A stretch of DNA of 14,590 bases, taken from NCBI GenBank assembly GCA_046765875.1, contig JBKPSJ010000362.1, positions 1 to 14,590 on the forward strand, in the 5' to 3' direction. This document shows positions 1 to 7,657 of this stretch, one piece after another. The position numbers and the translations under genes were made by a program. Below the pieces are notes generated by a model, which was not told the DNA's origin, did no database searches, and saw only the letters and a list, made by a program, of their open reading frames with translations. The stretch's first letter is position 1, and each line of letters opens with the position of its first letter. The stretch comes from DASRHY01 sp046765875 (GTDB lineage: Bacteria; Actinomycetota; Actinomycetes; Propionibacteriales; Kribbellaceae).

Positions 1-1
1 G

Positions 2-814
2 GTTACCGGTTCGGTCGCTCTGCTCGGAGACACGCTTCACAACGTGGCCGACGCGTTGACCGCAGTGCCGCTGGGCATTGCCTTCCTCGTCGGTCGTCGG
101 GCCGCTACCCGACGCTATACCTACGGGTTCGGTCGCGCCGAAGATCTGGCCGGCATCGCTATCGTCGTCACGATCCTCGTCTCGGCCGTCGCCGCGGGCT
201 GGCAGGCCATCGACCGGCTGATCCGTCCGGCGACGGTCGACCACCTGCCGTACGTCGCACTGGCCGGCCTGATCGGGTTCGCCGGCAACGAGTGGGTAGC
301 GCACTACCGCATCAGAGTCGGTCGCCGCATCGGTTCGGCGGCGCTGGTCGCCGACGGCCTGCACGCCCGCACCGACGGGTTCACCTCACTTGCCGTCGTC
401 GCCAGCGCCGCCGGAGTCGCGGCCGGCTGGGAACAAGCAGACGCGATCGTCGGCCTAGCCATCACCGCGGCAATCCTGCTTGTCCTCAAAGACGCCGCAA
501 CTGAGATCTACCGGCGAATCATGGACGCCGTCGATCCGGCGATCGTCGACACCATCGAATCCACTCTCCATCACACCGCCGGAGTTCTCGACGTCCCGTC
601 GGTGAAGGTCCGGTGGGTCGGCCACCGACTCAGAGCCGAATGCATCATCGTGGTCGATCCACACCTCACCGTCGCAGCCGCCCACGACGTCGCCGTCAAC
701 GCCGAACACGACCTCATACACGCGACGCCGCGGCCGGCCACGGCACTCATCCACATCGACCCAGCCGCCGCGCCCGGCAACGATCCGCACCAAGCGCTCG
801 CCCACCACCACTGA
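2..814 (+). CDS. Cation diffusion facilitator (CDF) transporter, Zn/Cd type, 5' end missing
   Basis: The open frame runs in from the left edge, so the N-terminus lies outside the window; 270 residues are visible. CDF proteins are membrane antiporters that export divalent metals in exchange for protons. Two intramembrane metal-site motifs are visible: DTLHNVAD near the left edge (His13, Asp17 of the visible part) and DGLHARTD about 105 residues later (His121, Asp125). The HxxxD plus HxxxD pair is the pattern expected for zinc or cadmium rather than manganese or iron transporters. Several hydrophobic helices are followed by a soluble C-terminal part of about 90 residues, as in the family's cytoplasmic dimerisation domain. 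The protein ends in three histidines. The next gene starts 17 nt after the stop, so co-transcription is likely. The family call is firm; the metal is inferred. Confidence 0.93.
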   Translation, partial: VTGSVALLGDTLHNVADALTAVPLGIAFLVGRRAATRRYTYGFGRAEDLAGIAIVVTILVSAVAAGWQAIDRLIRPATVDHLPYVALAGLIGFAGNEWVAHYRIRVGRRIGSAALVADGLHARTDGFTSLAVVASAAGVAAGWEQADAIVGLAITAAILLVLKDAATEIYRRIMDAVDPAIVDTIESTLHHTAGVLDVPSVKVRWVGHRLRAECIIVVDPHLTVAAAHDVAVNAEHDLIHATPRPATALIHIDPAAAPGNDPHQALAHHH

Positions 815-831
815 CCAAATGCGATGGTGGG

Positions 832-1635
832 GTGGTGACTGAGGACGTTTGGGCTGGGTTGGTTGATCAGTTTGCCGATGGGGCTTATGCCACGGTGAAG
901 GGGCAGGTGCGGACGTATGTGATGCACCACCAGCTGCTGGAGCATTTGCCGGCGCCACCCGCGACGGTGCTCGACGTCGGTGGTGGCGCGGGGCATCAGT
1001 CGTTTCCGCTGGCCCTGGCCGGGTACGACGTGACGCTGCTCGACCCGTCCGCCGCGATGCTGGACAAGGCTCGACAGCGACTCCAGCGGCTGCCCGACGA
1101 GGCCCAGCAACGGGTGCGGCTGGTTGAGGCCGACGGCAAGGACGCCAGCGAGGCAGTGGAGGGTCAGCGCTTCGAGGCGGTCCTGTGTCACGGCGTGCTC
1201 GGGTACCTTGAACAGCCCGAGCCGGTGATCGACCAGTTGTGCCGGTGCGCCGCAGACAGCGGCATCGTGTCGATCATGGCGGGCAACGCGCACGCGGCGG
1301 CGGTGCGGCCGGCGCTGGAACGGCGCTGGGACGACGCGTTGGCGTCGTTCGATGCCCGGGAAGAGATCGGGGTGCTGGGAGTGCCGACCCGCGCCGACAC
1401 CGTCGAGGAACTCAGCCAGTCGCTGCGCAGCCGCGGCGTGGAGCCACTGCGGTGGTACGGAGTATGGCTATTTGTCGACTGGCTCGACTTCGGCGGAGCC
1501 CAATTGGACCCGAACGATTCAGAGCAGGTGGCTGCGGCCGCCGCTGTCGAGCTCGAAGCCGGCCGACGAGATCCCTACCGCCAGCTCAGCCGAATCTTTC
1601 ATTTCGTCGGACGCAAAAAGCTGAACTGTCTGTGA
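832..1635 (+). CDS. SAM-dependent methyltransferase, CmoM/SmtA-like
   Basis: A class I methyltransferase of 267 residues. Motif I is VLDVGGGAGHQ (about residues 46-56), followed by the acidic strand end LLDPSAAMLDKA (about 69-80). It resembles E. coli CmoM (about 261 residues), which methylates 5-carboxymethoxyuridine at tRNA position 34, along its whole length. The shared points are Y-x-T-x-KGQ-x-R near the N-terminus, an NAH motif in the middle, and ELE followed by DPY and a terminal FHFVGRKK. I recognised this from memory of the family, not by a computed alignment. The frame stays open upstream inside the CDF gene, but that part reads as arginine-rich shadow. GTG at 832 or 835 fits the gap after the CDF stop. 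True tRNA activity is uncertain, because cmoA and cmoB are not seen here and small-molecule methylation is possible. Confidence 0.85.
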   Translation: MVTEDVWAGLVDQFADGAYATVKGQVRTYVMHHQLLEHLPAPPATVLDVGGGAGHQSFPLALAGYDVTLLDPSAAMLDKARQRLQRLPDEAQQRVRLVEADGKDASEAVEGQRFEAVLCHGVLGYLEQPEPVIDQLCRCAADSGIVSIMAGNAHAAAVRPALERRWDDALASFDAREEIGVLGVPTRADTVEELSQSLRSRGVEPLRWYGVWLFVDWLDFGGAQLDPNDSEQVAAAAAVELEAGRRDPYRQLSRIFHFVGRKKLNCL

Positions 1636-1703
1636 ATATCCCTCCATACCCCGCGCCGGAAGGAATACCGTTCTGATCAGGTAGCGGTGCCACTTGCCGT
1701 CTC

Positions 1704-1710
1704 AAGGAGG
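1704..1710 (+). promoter_or_regulatory. Strong Shine-Dalgarno deciding the start of the small membrane protein gene
   Basis: AAGGAGG lies 6 nt upstream of the ATG at 1717. An upstream in-frame start near 1687 has no comparable site, so 1717 is preferred. Confidence 0.8.
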
Positions 1711-1716
1711 AGAGTC

Positions 1717-2160
1717 ATGGCAAGGCAGAGCAGAGGTGCACGGGCTTACGCGATCATCGTCCTGGTCCTCGGGGCGGTCTTCATCGTGGCCGGCGTAGTG
1801 ACCTGGTTCGTGGTTCGGGACCAGCTCGCGAACGAGAAGATCACCGTCTCCAAGGATGCCGACTTCCTGGCGGGAAAGCCGGTCAAGGGCCCGTTCACGG
1901 CATACGCCCAGGCAGAAGTGATCAACAAGCACGCGCTTGAGGCGACCGGCGGCAAGACGTACTCCGAGCTGAGCCAGGACGATCCGCTTCGGCAGACCGC
2001 GATGTCGGCTTCGTTCCTGCGCGCGTCCCTGTTCACATCGGTCGTCGCATTCGGAGTGGCGTTGATGGCGGTCGGTCTTGGCGTCACGCTGATCCTGATC
2101 GCCCTGGCGCTGATGTCGGTAGCGAAGGCTGCTGTCCGCGAGACGGTCCCCGCCGGCTGA
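1717..2160 (+). CDS. Small two-helix membrane protein (type often mislabelled 'aromatic ring-opening dioxygenase LigA')
   Basis: 147 residues with a short basic N-terminus, a first transmembrane segment at about residues 10-33, and a polar segment of about 65 residues. That segment includes KITVSKDADFLAGK, GPFTAYAQAEVI and KHALEATGGKTY. A second hydrophobic segment lies at about 101-138. The likely topology is both ends inside with the middle part outside the membrane. Similar proteins are common in actinomycetes and are often annotated as LigA dioxygenase. I see no metal-binding residues or fold supporting an enzyme, so I do not adopt that name. The function is unknown. The start is fixed by a strong Shine-Dalgarno. 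A hairpin overlaps the stop codon, so the transcript may end here. Confidence 0.85.
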   Translation: MARQSRGARAYAIIVLVLGAVFIVAGVVTWFVVRDQLANEKITVSKDADFLAGKPVKGPFTAYAQAEVINKHALEATGGKTYSELSQDDPLRQTAMSASFLRASLFTSVVAFGVALMAVGLGVTLILIALALMSVAKAAVRETVPAG

Positions 2161-2178
2161 GGCACTCGCCAGCCGGCG
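2151..2178 (+). terminator. Hairpin overlapping the stop codon, possible terminator
   Basis: CGCCGGCTG (2151-2159) pairs perfectly with CAGCCGGCG (2170-2178) across a 10-nt loop. No U-run follows, which is usual for GC-rich actinomycete terminators. A separate promoter-like sequence lies downstream before the next gene. Confidence 0.5.
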
Positions 2179-2233
2179 AAGGTGACCAGGCCGTCCGCCA
2201 CCGGGTGCGGGCGGCCGCGTCGCCTGCGGTCCG

Positions 2234-2261
2234 TTGCCACCGGCAACAGCACGCGTAGCAT
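2234..2261 (+). promoter_or_regulatory. Candidate vegetative promoter for the CYTH-Ppx gene
   Basis: TTGCCA (2234-2239) and TAGCAT (2256-2261) are separated by 16 nt and resemble -35 and -10 hexamers. The -10 ends 28 nt before the ATG at 2290. This is based on sequence resemblance only. Confidence 0.45.
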
Positions 2262-2289
2262 GACCTAGAAACTGAGTGGGGGTGCGGCT

Positions 2290-3780
2290 ATGGCTGGGAT
2301 CATCCCGCGCTGGGAATGGCGCGTCTTCGGTACGAATTACGCGACTGCCGAGGATGCGTTCAGCGGCTTGAGTCCGGGCGCTGTACAGGAGAGCGACGAG
2401 ATCTACCTGTTCTCCCACGTCGACAGCAACGTCAAGATCCGCGACTGGCTGATGGACATCAAGCTCCTCCGGGAGGTGGACGCCGACGGCCTGCAGCGGT
2501 GGGAGCCGATCATGAAGCAGGGCTTCCCGCTCCCCCGGAACGATGTGGCAACGGTGTACGACGCGCTCGGCATCACCACGTCTCCGCCGGACGGCGACAT
2601 CGCCAGCCTGGACCATCTGCTCGCCACGCTGGCCGAGTCGGGAAGTGCCGTACGGGCCGTACGGATCCACAAGCGGCGAGTCCGCTACACGCTGGCCGGC
2701 TGCATGGCCGAAGTCGCCGATCTGCAGGCCGACGGACAAAGCACACGTACCATCGCGATCGAGTCCGAGGACCCGTCGGCGGTGATCAGCGCCGTCCGCG
2801 GACTCGGGCTCGACGGGCACCTCAACACCAGCTATCCGCGGGCCCTTTCCATACTCCTCGAGGAGGCGCCGCGCTATGCGGTGATCGACATCGGGACGAA
2901 CTCGGTCAAGTTCCACATCGGCGAGCGCGACCCCGGCGGCGGCTGGCGTACGGTCGTCGACCGCGCCGAGGTGACGCGCCTCGGCGAGGGCCTCACCGAA
3001 CATGGCGCCGTCCAGCCCGCGGCCCTGGAACGGACGACCGTCGCGATCGCGGACATGGTCGATGAAGCCCGGCGCAACCATGTACGACAGATCGCGGCGG
3101 TGGCGACGGCCGGGCTGCGGATGGCCGGCAACAGCGACGAGGTGCTCGCGACGATCCGCGCTCGCACCGGGGTCAGCGTCGAGGTGATCAGCGGCGAGGA
3201 GGAGAGCCGGCTGGACTACCTCGCGGCGCGGACCGGGCTCGACGTACCGGAGGGCACTCTGGTCGTGTTCGACACCGGCGGTGGTAGCAGCCAGTTCACC
3301 TTCGGCCGTGGTACGAGCGTGGAGGAACGCTTCAGCGTAGACGTCGGCGCGGTGCGTTATACCGAGCGCTTCGGGCTCGCCGGCGCGGTCGACGTCGAGG
3401 TGCTGGAACAGGCTCGGGCAGCTATCTCGGCGGATCTGACCCGACTGGACGGTCGTCCCCGGCCGGACGCCCTGACCGGCATGGGCGGCGCGCTGACCAA
3501 CATGACGGCGGTGAAGCTCGGGCTGGCCACGTACGACCCGGACCTGGTTCACGGCACGGTGCTGGACGCGTCCGATATCGACCATCAGATCGAGTTGTAC
3601 CGGTCGCAGGATGCGGAGAGTCGCCGCCAGATCGTCGGCCTGCAACCCAAGCGGGCCGACGTCATCCTCGCCGGCGCGTGCATCGTCCGTGCGGTCATGG
3701 ACAAGCTGGGACGGCAGACCCTGACGGTGAGCGACCGGGGCATACGGCACGCGTTACTGCGCGACCGTTTCGGGGCATGA
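2290..3780 (+). CDS. CYTH-like domain fused to Ppx/GppA exopolyphosphatase
   Basis: 496 residues in two parts. Residues 1-190 look like a CYTH (triphosphate tunnel) domain. They carry an R7-E9-R11 start motif in place of the usual ExExK, VKIR (48-51), K58, HKRRVRY (127-133), E141 and D144 in AEVADL, IAIESE (155-160), and a terminal NTSYPRAL. Residues 196-490 are a Ppx/GppA phosphatase of the ASKHA fold: DIGTNSVKF (200-208), ATAGLR (272-277), ISGEEESR (300-307) holding the likely catalytic Glu, DTGGGSSQF (328-336), GMGGALTNM (397-405) and a terminal VSDRGIRHALL. Ppx enzymes cleave polyphosphate from the end, and GppA enzymes hydrolyse pppGpp. CYTH domains bind triphosphate or polyphosphate, so the N-terminal half may hold or cut the substrate. 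The Ppx call is firm. The CYTH call rests on motif spacing and is less certain. Confidence 0.9.
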   Translation: MAGIIPRWEWRVFGTNYATAEDAFSGLSPGAVQESDEIYLFSHVDSNVKIRDWLMDIKLLREVDADGLQRWEPIMKQGFPLPRNDVATVYDALGITTSPPDGDIASLDHLLATLAESGSAVRAVRIHKRRVRYTLAGCMAEVADLQADGQSTRTIAIESEDPSAVISAVRGLGLDGHLNTSYPRALSILLEEAPRYAVIDIGTNSVKFHIGERDPGGGWRTVVDRAEVTRLGEGLTEHGAVQPAALERTTVAIADMVDEARRNHVRQIAAVATAGLRMAGNSDEVLATIRARTGVSVEVISGEEESRLDYLAARTGLDVPEGTLVVFDTGGGSSQFTFGRGTSVEERFSVDVGAVRYTERFGLAGAVDVEVLEQARAAISADLTRLDGRPRPDALTGMGGALTNMTAVKLGLATYDPDLVHGTVLDASDIDHQIELYRSQDAESRRQIVGLQPKRADVILAGACIVRAVMDKLGRQTLTVSDRGIRHALLRDRFGA

Positions 3781-3862
3781 CTCACCCACTCTGAGCGAGG
3801 CCGGGGCAGGCCACCGGCTGTCACACTGAACGCCCGTGGTGGTGGTGGGAGGGGTGTGTCCA

Positions 3863-5461
3863 ATGGCCGAGGACGCGGCGACGGGAGTGGGGCAGGGGTC
3901 CCGGCGGAGCGGTCTGCTGGCACTTCTGCTGGCGATGGCGATGTTCGTACTCGTGGTCGACACATCGCTGATGAACGTCTCGATCTCCGCGGTAGTGAGG
4001 GATCTCGACACCACGGTCAGCGGCGTGCAGTCCGCCATCGCGCTGGAGGCGCTGGTGTCGGCGGCGTTCATCCTGATCGGCAGCAAGATCGGCGACCTGT
4101 TCGGCCGGAAGCGGGCCTATGTGCTCGGTCTGCTCGGCTACGCGGTCGGTGCTGTCGCCATGACCCAGGCCCAGGACCTGACCGCGATCATCGTGTTCTG
4201 GGCGATCATCGGCGGAATCGGCGCGGCGTTGCTGCTGCCCGCCATGCAGTCGCTCATCCACGGGAACTTCCAGGGTGCCGAGCAGAGGAAGGCCTACGCA
4301 TTGGTCGGCGCCTCGGCCGCGATCGCGGCGGCGGTCGGTCCGCTCCTCGGTGGTTTCATCACGACGTACCTGTCCTGGCGGGTCGCCTTCCTGCTCGAAG
4401 CGGTCATCATCGCCGTCGTCCTGTCCGGGATCAGACTGGTCCACGACGCGCCATACACCGGGCCGCGGACCATCGACCTCGGCGGCGCACTCCTGTCGGT
4501 GCTCGGACTGGGTGGCGTCGTGACCGGCATCCTGGTCTGGCAGGAAGGCGGCGAGTTCGTCGGGCTGCTGATCGGCGTCGGTGTCATCGCTCTGGTCGGG
4601 CTGGCGTACTGGCTCGTAACGCGCCGGCGCAGCGACAAGCCGACCCTGATCGACCCGGACCTGTTCAAGATCCAGACCTTCAGGTTCGGTATCACCGACC
4701 AGATGCTCCAGCAGATCGCGCTCGGCGGAATGATGATCGCACTGCCGATCTACCTGCAGATGGTGCTGGAGTACAATGCCATGGAGGCGGGGCTGTCGCT
4801 CGCGCCGTTGTCGCTGAGCATGTTCGCGATCGCGCTCCTGGCCGGCAAGCGGGCCGGCAAGCGGCGTCCGAGCAGCATCATCCGTGTGGGCTTCGCACTG
4901 CTCGCGCTCGGAATCATCCTGCTGCTCCCGCTGGTACCGCGGGCCGACTCCGGCTGGTACCTCGTCATCCCCTTGATCATCGCCGGCTCCGGCCTCGGCC
5001 TGCTCGTGTCGCAGCTGAACAACTATACGCTGAGCCCGATTTCGGAGGAGCGTGTCAGCGAGGCGGCCGGGGTGAACTCCGCGGCAGGCTCGTTCGGTCT
5101 GTCGTTCGGGCTGGCCTTCGCGGGCGCCATCATGCTGGCGACCCTGTCGTTCACCTTCACCCAGAAGGCTCAGGACAGCGCTGTACTACCCCCGGACGAC
5201 AAACAACGCGTCTCCCAGGCTCTGGAGGATGACGCCCAGGTGATGAGCAACACCCAGCTCACAGAGGTGACATCGGGCGAACCGAAGCCCGTCCAGGACG
5301 AGGTCATCCGCATCAACACCGAGGCCCGCCATATCGCCTTGCAGATCGCGTTGCTGATTCCACTGGGCGCCGCCCTGCTCGGCCTGGGCAACTCCTTCCG
5401 CATGATGCGCATCCCCGATCCCGTCTCGTCAGGCGGGAGCGAACCCCTGGCCCTGGGGTGA
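3863..5461 (+). CDS. MFS drug-type efflux transporter, DHA2 (14-helix) family
   Basis: 532 residues, typical for 14-helix proton-coupled exporters of the EmrB/QacA type in the cytoplasmic membrane. Helix 1 holds LVVDTSLMNVS, with the acidic residue typical of the family (Asp33). Motif A is GSKIGDLFGRKR (73-84), and a motif C-like stretch GASAAIAAAVGPLLGG covers 149-164. A polar loop at about 434-488, rich in Asp, Glu and Gln, precedes the last helix and probably lies outside the cell. ATG 3863 has GGAGG (3848-3852) 10 nt upstream. An earlier in-frame GTG at 3836 lacks a better site. The substrate cannot be told from sequence. The gene follows the CYTH-Ppx gene by 82 nt and converges on the GAF-ANTAR gene. 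Confidence 0.92.
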   Translation: MAEDAATGVGQGSRRSGLLALLLAMAMFVLVVDTSLMNVSISAVVRDLDTTVSGVQSAIALEALVSAAFILIGSKIGDLFGRKRAYVLGLLGYAVGAVAMTQAQDLTAIIVFWAIIGGIGAALLLPAMQSLIHGNFQGAEQRKAYALVGASAAIAAAVGPLLGGFITTYLSWRVAFLLEAVIIAVVLSGIRLVHDAPYTGPRTIDLGGALLSVLGLGGVVTGILVWQEGGEFVGLLIGVGVIALVGLAYWLVTRRRSDKPTLIDPDLFKIQTFRFGITDQMLQQIALGGMMIALPIYLQMVLEYNAMEAGLSLAPLSLSMFAIALLAGKRAGKRRPSSIIRVGFALLALGIILLLPLVPRADSGWYLVIPLIIAGSGLGLLVSQLNNYTLSPISEERVSEAAGVNSAAGSFGLSFGLAFAGAIMLATLSFTFTQKAQDSAVLPPDDKQRVSQALEDDAQVMSNTQLTEVTSGEPKPVQDEVIRINTEARHIALQIALLIPLGAALLGLGNSFRMMRIPDPVSSGGSEPLALG

Positions 5462-5540
5462 TTCGACGCTTCCCGGTCCGGCCACACCACACCCAGTGGA
5501 CCTGTTTTCCACAATGAGTGACAAATGCATGGTTCGGAGT

Positions 5541-5576
5541 CCATCGGGTACAGGACGCGGGGCCGCCGCCCGATGG
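5541..5576. terminator. Hairpin between convergent genes, likely bidirectional terminator
   Basis: CCATCGGG (5541-5548) pairs with CCCGATGG (5569-5576). An inner GCGG/CCGC pairing (5557-5560 with 5563-5566) extends the structure. It lies in the 134-nt gap between the MFS stop at 5461 and the GAF-ANTAR stop at 5596. No U-run is seen. Confidence 0.5.
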
Positions 5577-5595
5577 TCCCGACAACCCCACCCCC

Positions 5596-6342
5596 TTACG
5601 GACTGCCGGGCGGCGACCCTGCTCCGGGCTCGCCGCCCTCGGGATACGTGGGCAGCCGGCGTGTCTCTATCAGTTCGAGCGCGACGTCGCGCAACTTCCT
5701 GTTGTGATCCTGTGAGTATCGGCGCAGTACGGCGAACGCCCGGTCGGCGTCCATGTCGAACCGCTCCATCAGTATCCCCATCGCCTGGCCGATCAGTTTG
5801 CGCGCATCGACGGCCTGGGCCATGTTCTCCTCGTGCCGCGCGGTGGCCAGCGCGACCGAGGCGTGCCGGGCCAGGATGTGCGCGACCGCCTCGTCGTCGG
5901 CGGAGAACCCGTCCGCGCGGTCGTTGTACAGCCCGAGTACGCCCACCGTCCGGCTGTCTCTCCGGGTCGCCAGCGGCACGTCGAGCACACTCCGTACGCC
6001 GAGCCCCGCCACCTTCTCCGCCCACTGCGGCCAGCGGTGGTCGGCCAGGGTGTCGCGGATCAGGACAGTGCTCTGCTCGGCCATCGCCGTCATCAGCGGG
6101 CCGTGCCCGGCCGCGATCTGCACCTGGTAGATCTCCTCGACCACCGGATCGGTCACCGCCGTCACCTCGGGCCGGCGCCCGCGCGTCACCAGCGCCACAC
6201 CGGCGTACGAGCAGCCGAGAGCCTTCAACGCGAACCGGATCACGGCGTCGACAGTGTCCGCGACGGTCGACGAGTCGTGCAGGGCGACAGCCCATTCGGC
6301 ATAGGTTGCGGCGACGAGCCGCGGCTCATCGAAGTCGACCAT
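5596..6342 (-). CDS. GAF-ANTAR domain RNA-binding antiterminator regulator
   Basis: 248 residues. Residues about 15-168 form a GAF sensor domain, including the strand-rich GVRSVLDVPL and GVLGLYNDRADGFSADDEAVA. Residues about 172-228 are an ANTAR domain: RKLIGQAMGILMERF, then DRAFAVLRRYSQDHNRKL and RDVALELIE. ANTAR proteins bind paired small hairpins in nascent RNA and prevent termination, and the GAF domain normally senses a ligand or redox state. The last 18 residues are a Gly/Pro/Ser-rich tail. ATG 6342 is chosen because AGGAAA lies a few nt upstream; the in-frame ATG at 6387 has no such site. The frame is open far upstream, but that part is a shadow of the next genes. The ligand and RNA targets are unknown. 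Confidence 0.92.
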   Translation of the reverse strand: MVDFDEPRLVAATYAEWAVALHDSSTVADTVDAVIRFALKALGCSYAGVALVTRGRRPEVTAVTDPVVEEIYQVQIAAGHGPLMTAMAEQSTVLIRDTLADHRWPQWAEKVAGLGVRSVLDVPLATRRDSRTVGVLGLYNDRADGFSADDEAVAHILARHASVALATARHEENMAQAVDARKLIGQAMGILMERFDMDADRAFAVLRRYSQDHNRKLRDVALELIETRRLPTYPEGGEPGAGSPPGSP

Positions 6343-6404
6343 GTTTCCTGACTCCAGACATGAATCCGCATCGAAGTGCACCCGCATCTCTGGAGTGGCA
6401 CTTT

Positions 6405-6413
6405 TATATACCA
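6405..6413 (-). promoter_or_regulatory. Candidate extended -10 promoter for the GAF-ANTAR gene
   Basis: On the minus strand the sequence reads TGGTATATAAAAG, an extended -10 (TGn plus TATATA) and the most AT-rich spot in this part of the window. It lies about 60 nt upstream of the ATG at 6342 and just after the deaminase stop. No good -35 is seen, as expected for extended -10 promoters. Confidence 0.45.
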
Positions 6414-6449
6414 CGCGCAAGCCCGTGCAGGCGACGACCGCGCGGTGGT

Positions 6450-7637
6450 TCAGCCCAGACCGGTCCGGCGGGCGACGATCCGGCCGCCCTTGACCACCAG
6501 ATCCCGCTGCGGCCGGGTCACGACGGCCTCCGCCGGGCCGCTCGCCCGCACCGCCACCAGGTCGGCCGGAGCGCCCACGACCAGCCCGTACGACCTCAGG
6601 CCGAGCGCCTTCGCACCACCCGCGGTGGCGGCGTCCAGGGCCAGCGCGATGTCGTCGTCGCGGCGGAGCGTGTTGCGGTAGGCCAGGTGCATCGCCCGGT
6701 CCAGCATGTCGCCGGTTCCGTACGGTCCCCACAGGTCGCGGATGCCGTCGTGACCGCAGGAAACGTTCGCCCCGGCTGCGACCAAACGTTTCACCGGCGC
6801 GACCGGGAAGTCGTAGACGGCGGCCGTCGTGATCGTCACGTCCGCTTCGGCGAGGTGTGCGGCCAGTCGGTCCTGCTCGGCGGGCGAGGCTTGCCCGAGC
6901 CCGTACGCATGGCTGACCGTGACGTTGCCCTGCAGCCCGCCGGCGATCGTCCGCTCGCAGATCAGCCCGAGCTGCCAGGTACCGAGCGAGCCGCCGTCGT
7001 GCAGGTGGATGTCGACCATCGCACCGTGCTTCGCGGCCAGCCCGAAGACGACATCGAGGTGCCGCACCGGGTCGCGGTCCATACCGGCCGGGTCGATCCC
7101 GCCGATCACCTCGACGCCCTCGGCCAGCGCCTGGTCGAGCAGGTCGGCGGTGCCGGGCTCGCGCAGAATGCCGTACTGCGGGAATGCGACCTGCTGTACG
7201 TCGATCCGGCCGTCCATCCGCGCGACCGCCTCGCGTACGGCGGCGACACCGGTCAGGCCGAGCCCGGGGGCGATATCGGTATGGCTGCGGACATAACTGG
7301 TGCCGTAGGCAACCATCGTCTCGAGCAGCGCCGTGATCCGGTCGACGTCCGGTACGCCGAGTCCTGAACGCAGCTCGCGTTCCTTGCCGATCCGGTCGGT
7401 CAGTGCCTCGCCGGCTGGATGCGGTACCCACGGACCGCCGTACAACGTCTTGTCCAGGTGGGTGTGCGCGTCGACCAGGCCGGGCAGAACCAGCCGCCCA
7501 TCGAGCTCGATCGCCTCGGTGCCGTCCGGTGCGGTCAGACCTTCGCCGACCGCCGCGAACACGCCGTCGGCAATGAGCAGGTCCGCCGGTGCAGCGTACC
7601 CGTGGATCCGTCCACCGCGCAGCAGCAGGCCCGCCAA
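6450..7637 (-). CDS. Cytosine-deaminase-like amidohydrolase (CodA-related)
   Basis: 395 residues of the metal-dependent amidohydrolase superfamily (TIM barrel with a small beta domain at both ends). Expected metal ligands: His58 and His60 in DAHTHLD, His211 in VDIHLHD, and Asp297 in GHDGIRDLW. His243 in VSHAYGLG is the conserved sixth-strand His. Gln154 in FPQYGI matches the cytosine-contacting Gln of E. coli CodA. Two positions differ from CodA: Asp214 appears where CodA has catalytic Glu217, and Gly298 where CodA has Asp314. The substrate is therefore probably another amino- or amino-oxo-heterocycle. Creatinine, isocytosine or a triazine product are possible, and cytosine is not excluded. 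The start is TTG, supported by AGGAGG close upstream. The permease and cysteine hydrolase genes upstream suggest a shared catabolic route. Confidence 0.88.
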   Translation of the reverse strand: MAGLLLRGGRIHGYAAPADLLIADGVFAAVGEGLTAPDGTEAIELDGRLVLPGLVDAHTHLDKTLYGGPWVPHPAGEALTDRIGKERELRSGLGVPDVDRITALLETMVAYGTSYVRSHTDIAPGLGLTGVAAVREAVARMDGRIDVQQVAFPQYGILREPGTADLLDQALAEGVEVIGGIDPAGMDRDPVRHLDVVFGLAAKHGAMVDIHLHDGGSLGTWQLGLICERTIAGGLQGNVTVSHAYGLGQASPAEQDRLAAHLAEADVTITTAAVYDFPVAPVKRLVAAGANVSCGHDGIRDLWGPYGTGDMLDRAMHLAYRNTLRRDDDIALALDAATAGGAKALGLRSYGLVVGAPADLVAVRASGPAEAVVTRPQRDLVVKGGRIVARRTGLG

Positions 7638-7641
7638 CCGC

Positions 7642-7647
7642 CCTCCT
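7642..7647 (-). promoter_or_regulatory. Shine-Dalgarno supporting a TTG start
   Basis: AGGAGG on the minus strand ends 4 nt before TTG 7637. No ATG or GTG lies nearby in frame, so this site decides the start. It sits directly after the hairpin at 7658-7690. Confidence 0.65.
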
Positions 7648-7657
7648 GTAGAACAGG

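Noticed and set aside
1717..2160. LigA aromatic ring-opening dioxygenase
   Set aside because: Two membrane helices and no metal ligands or enzyme fold are visible; this name appears to be a propagated error.
1702..3750. Long minus-strand open frame (682 codons) opposite the membrane protein and CYTH-Ppx genes
   Set aside because: Composition is Arg/Asp/Gly/His-rich with no recognisable motif. It is the antisense shadow of clear plus-strand genes in GC-rich DNA.
5496..7367. Plus-strand 623-codon open frame
   Set aside because: It runs antisense to the GAF-ANTAR and deaminase genes and has shadow composition.
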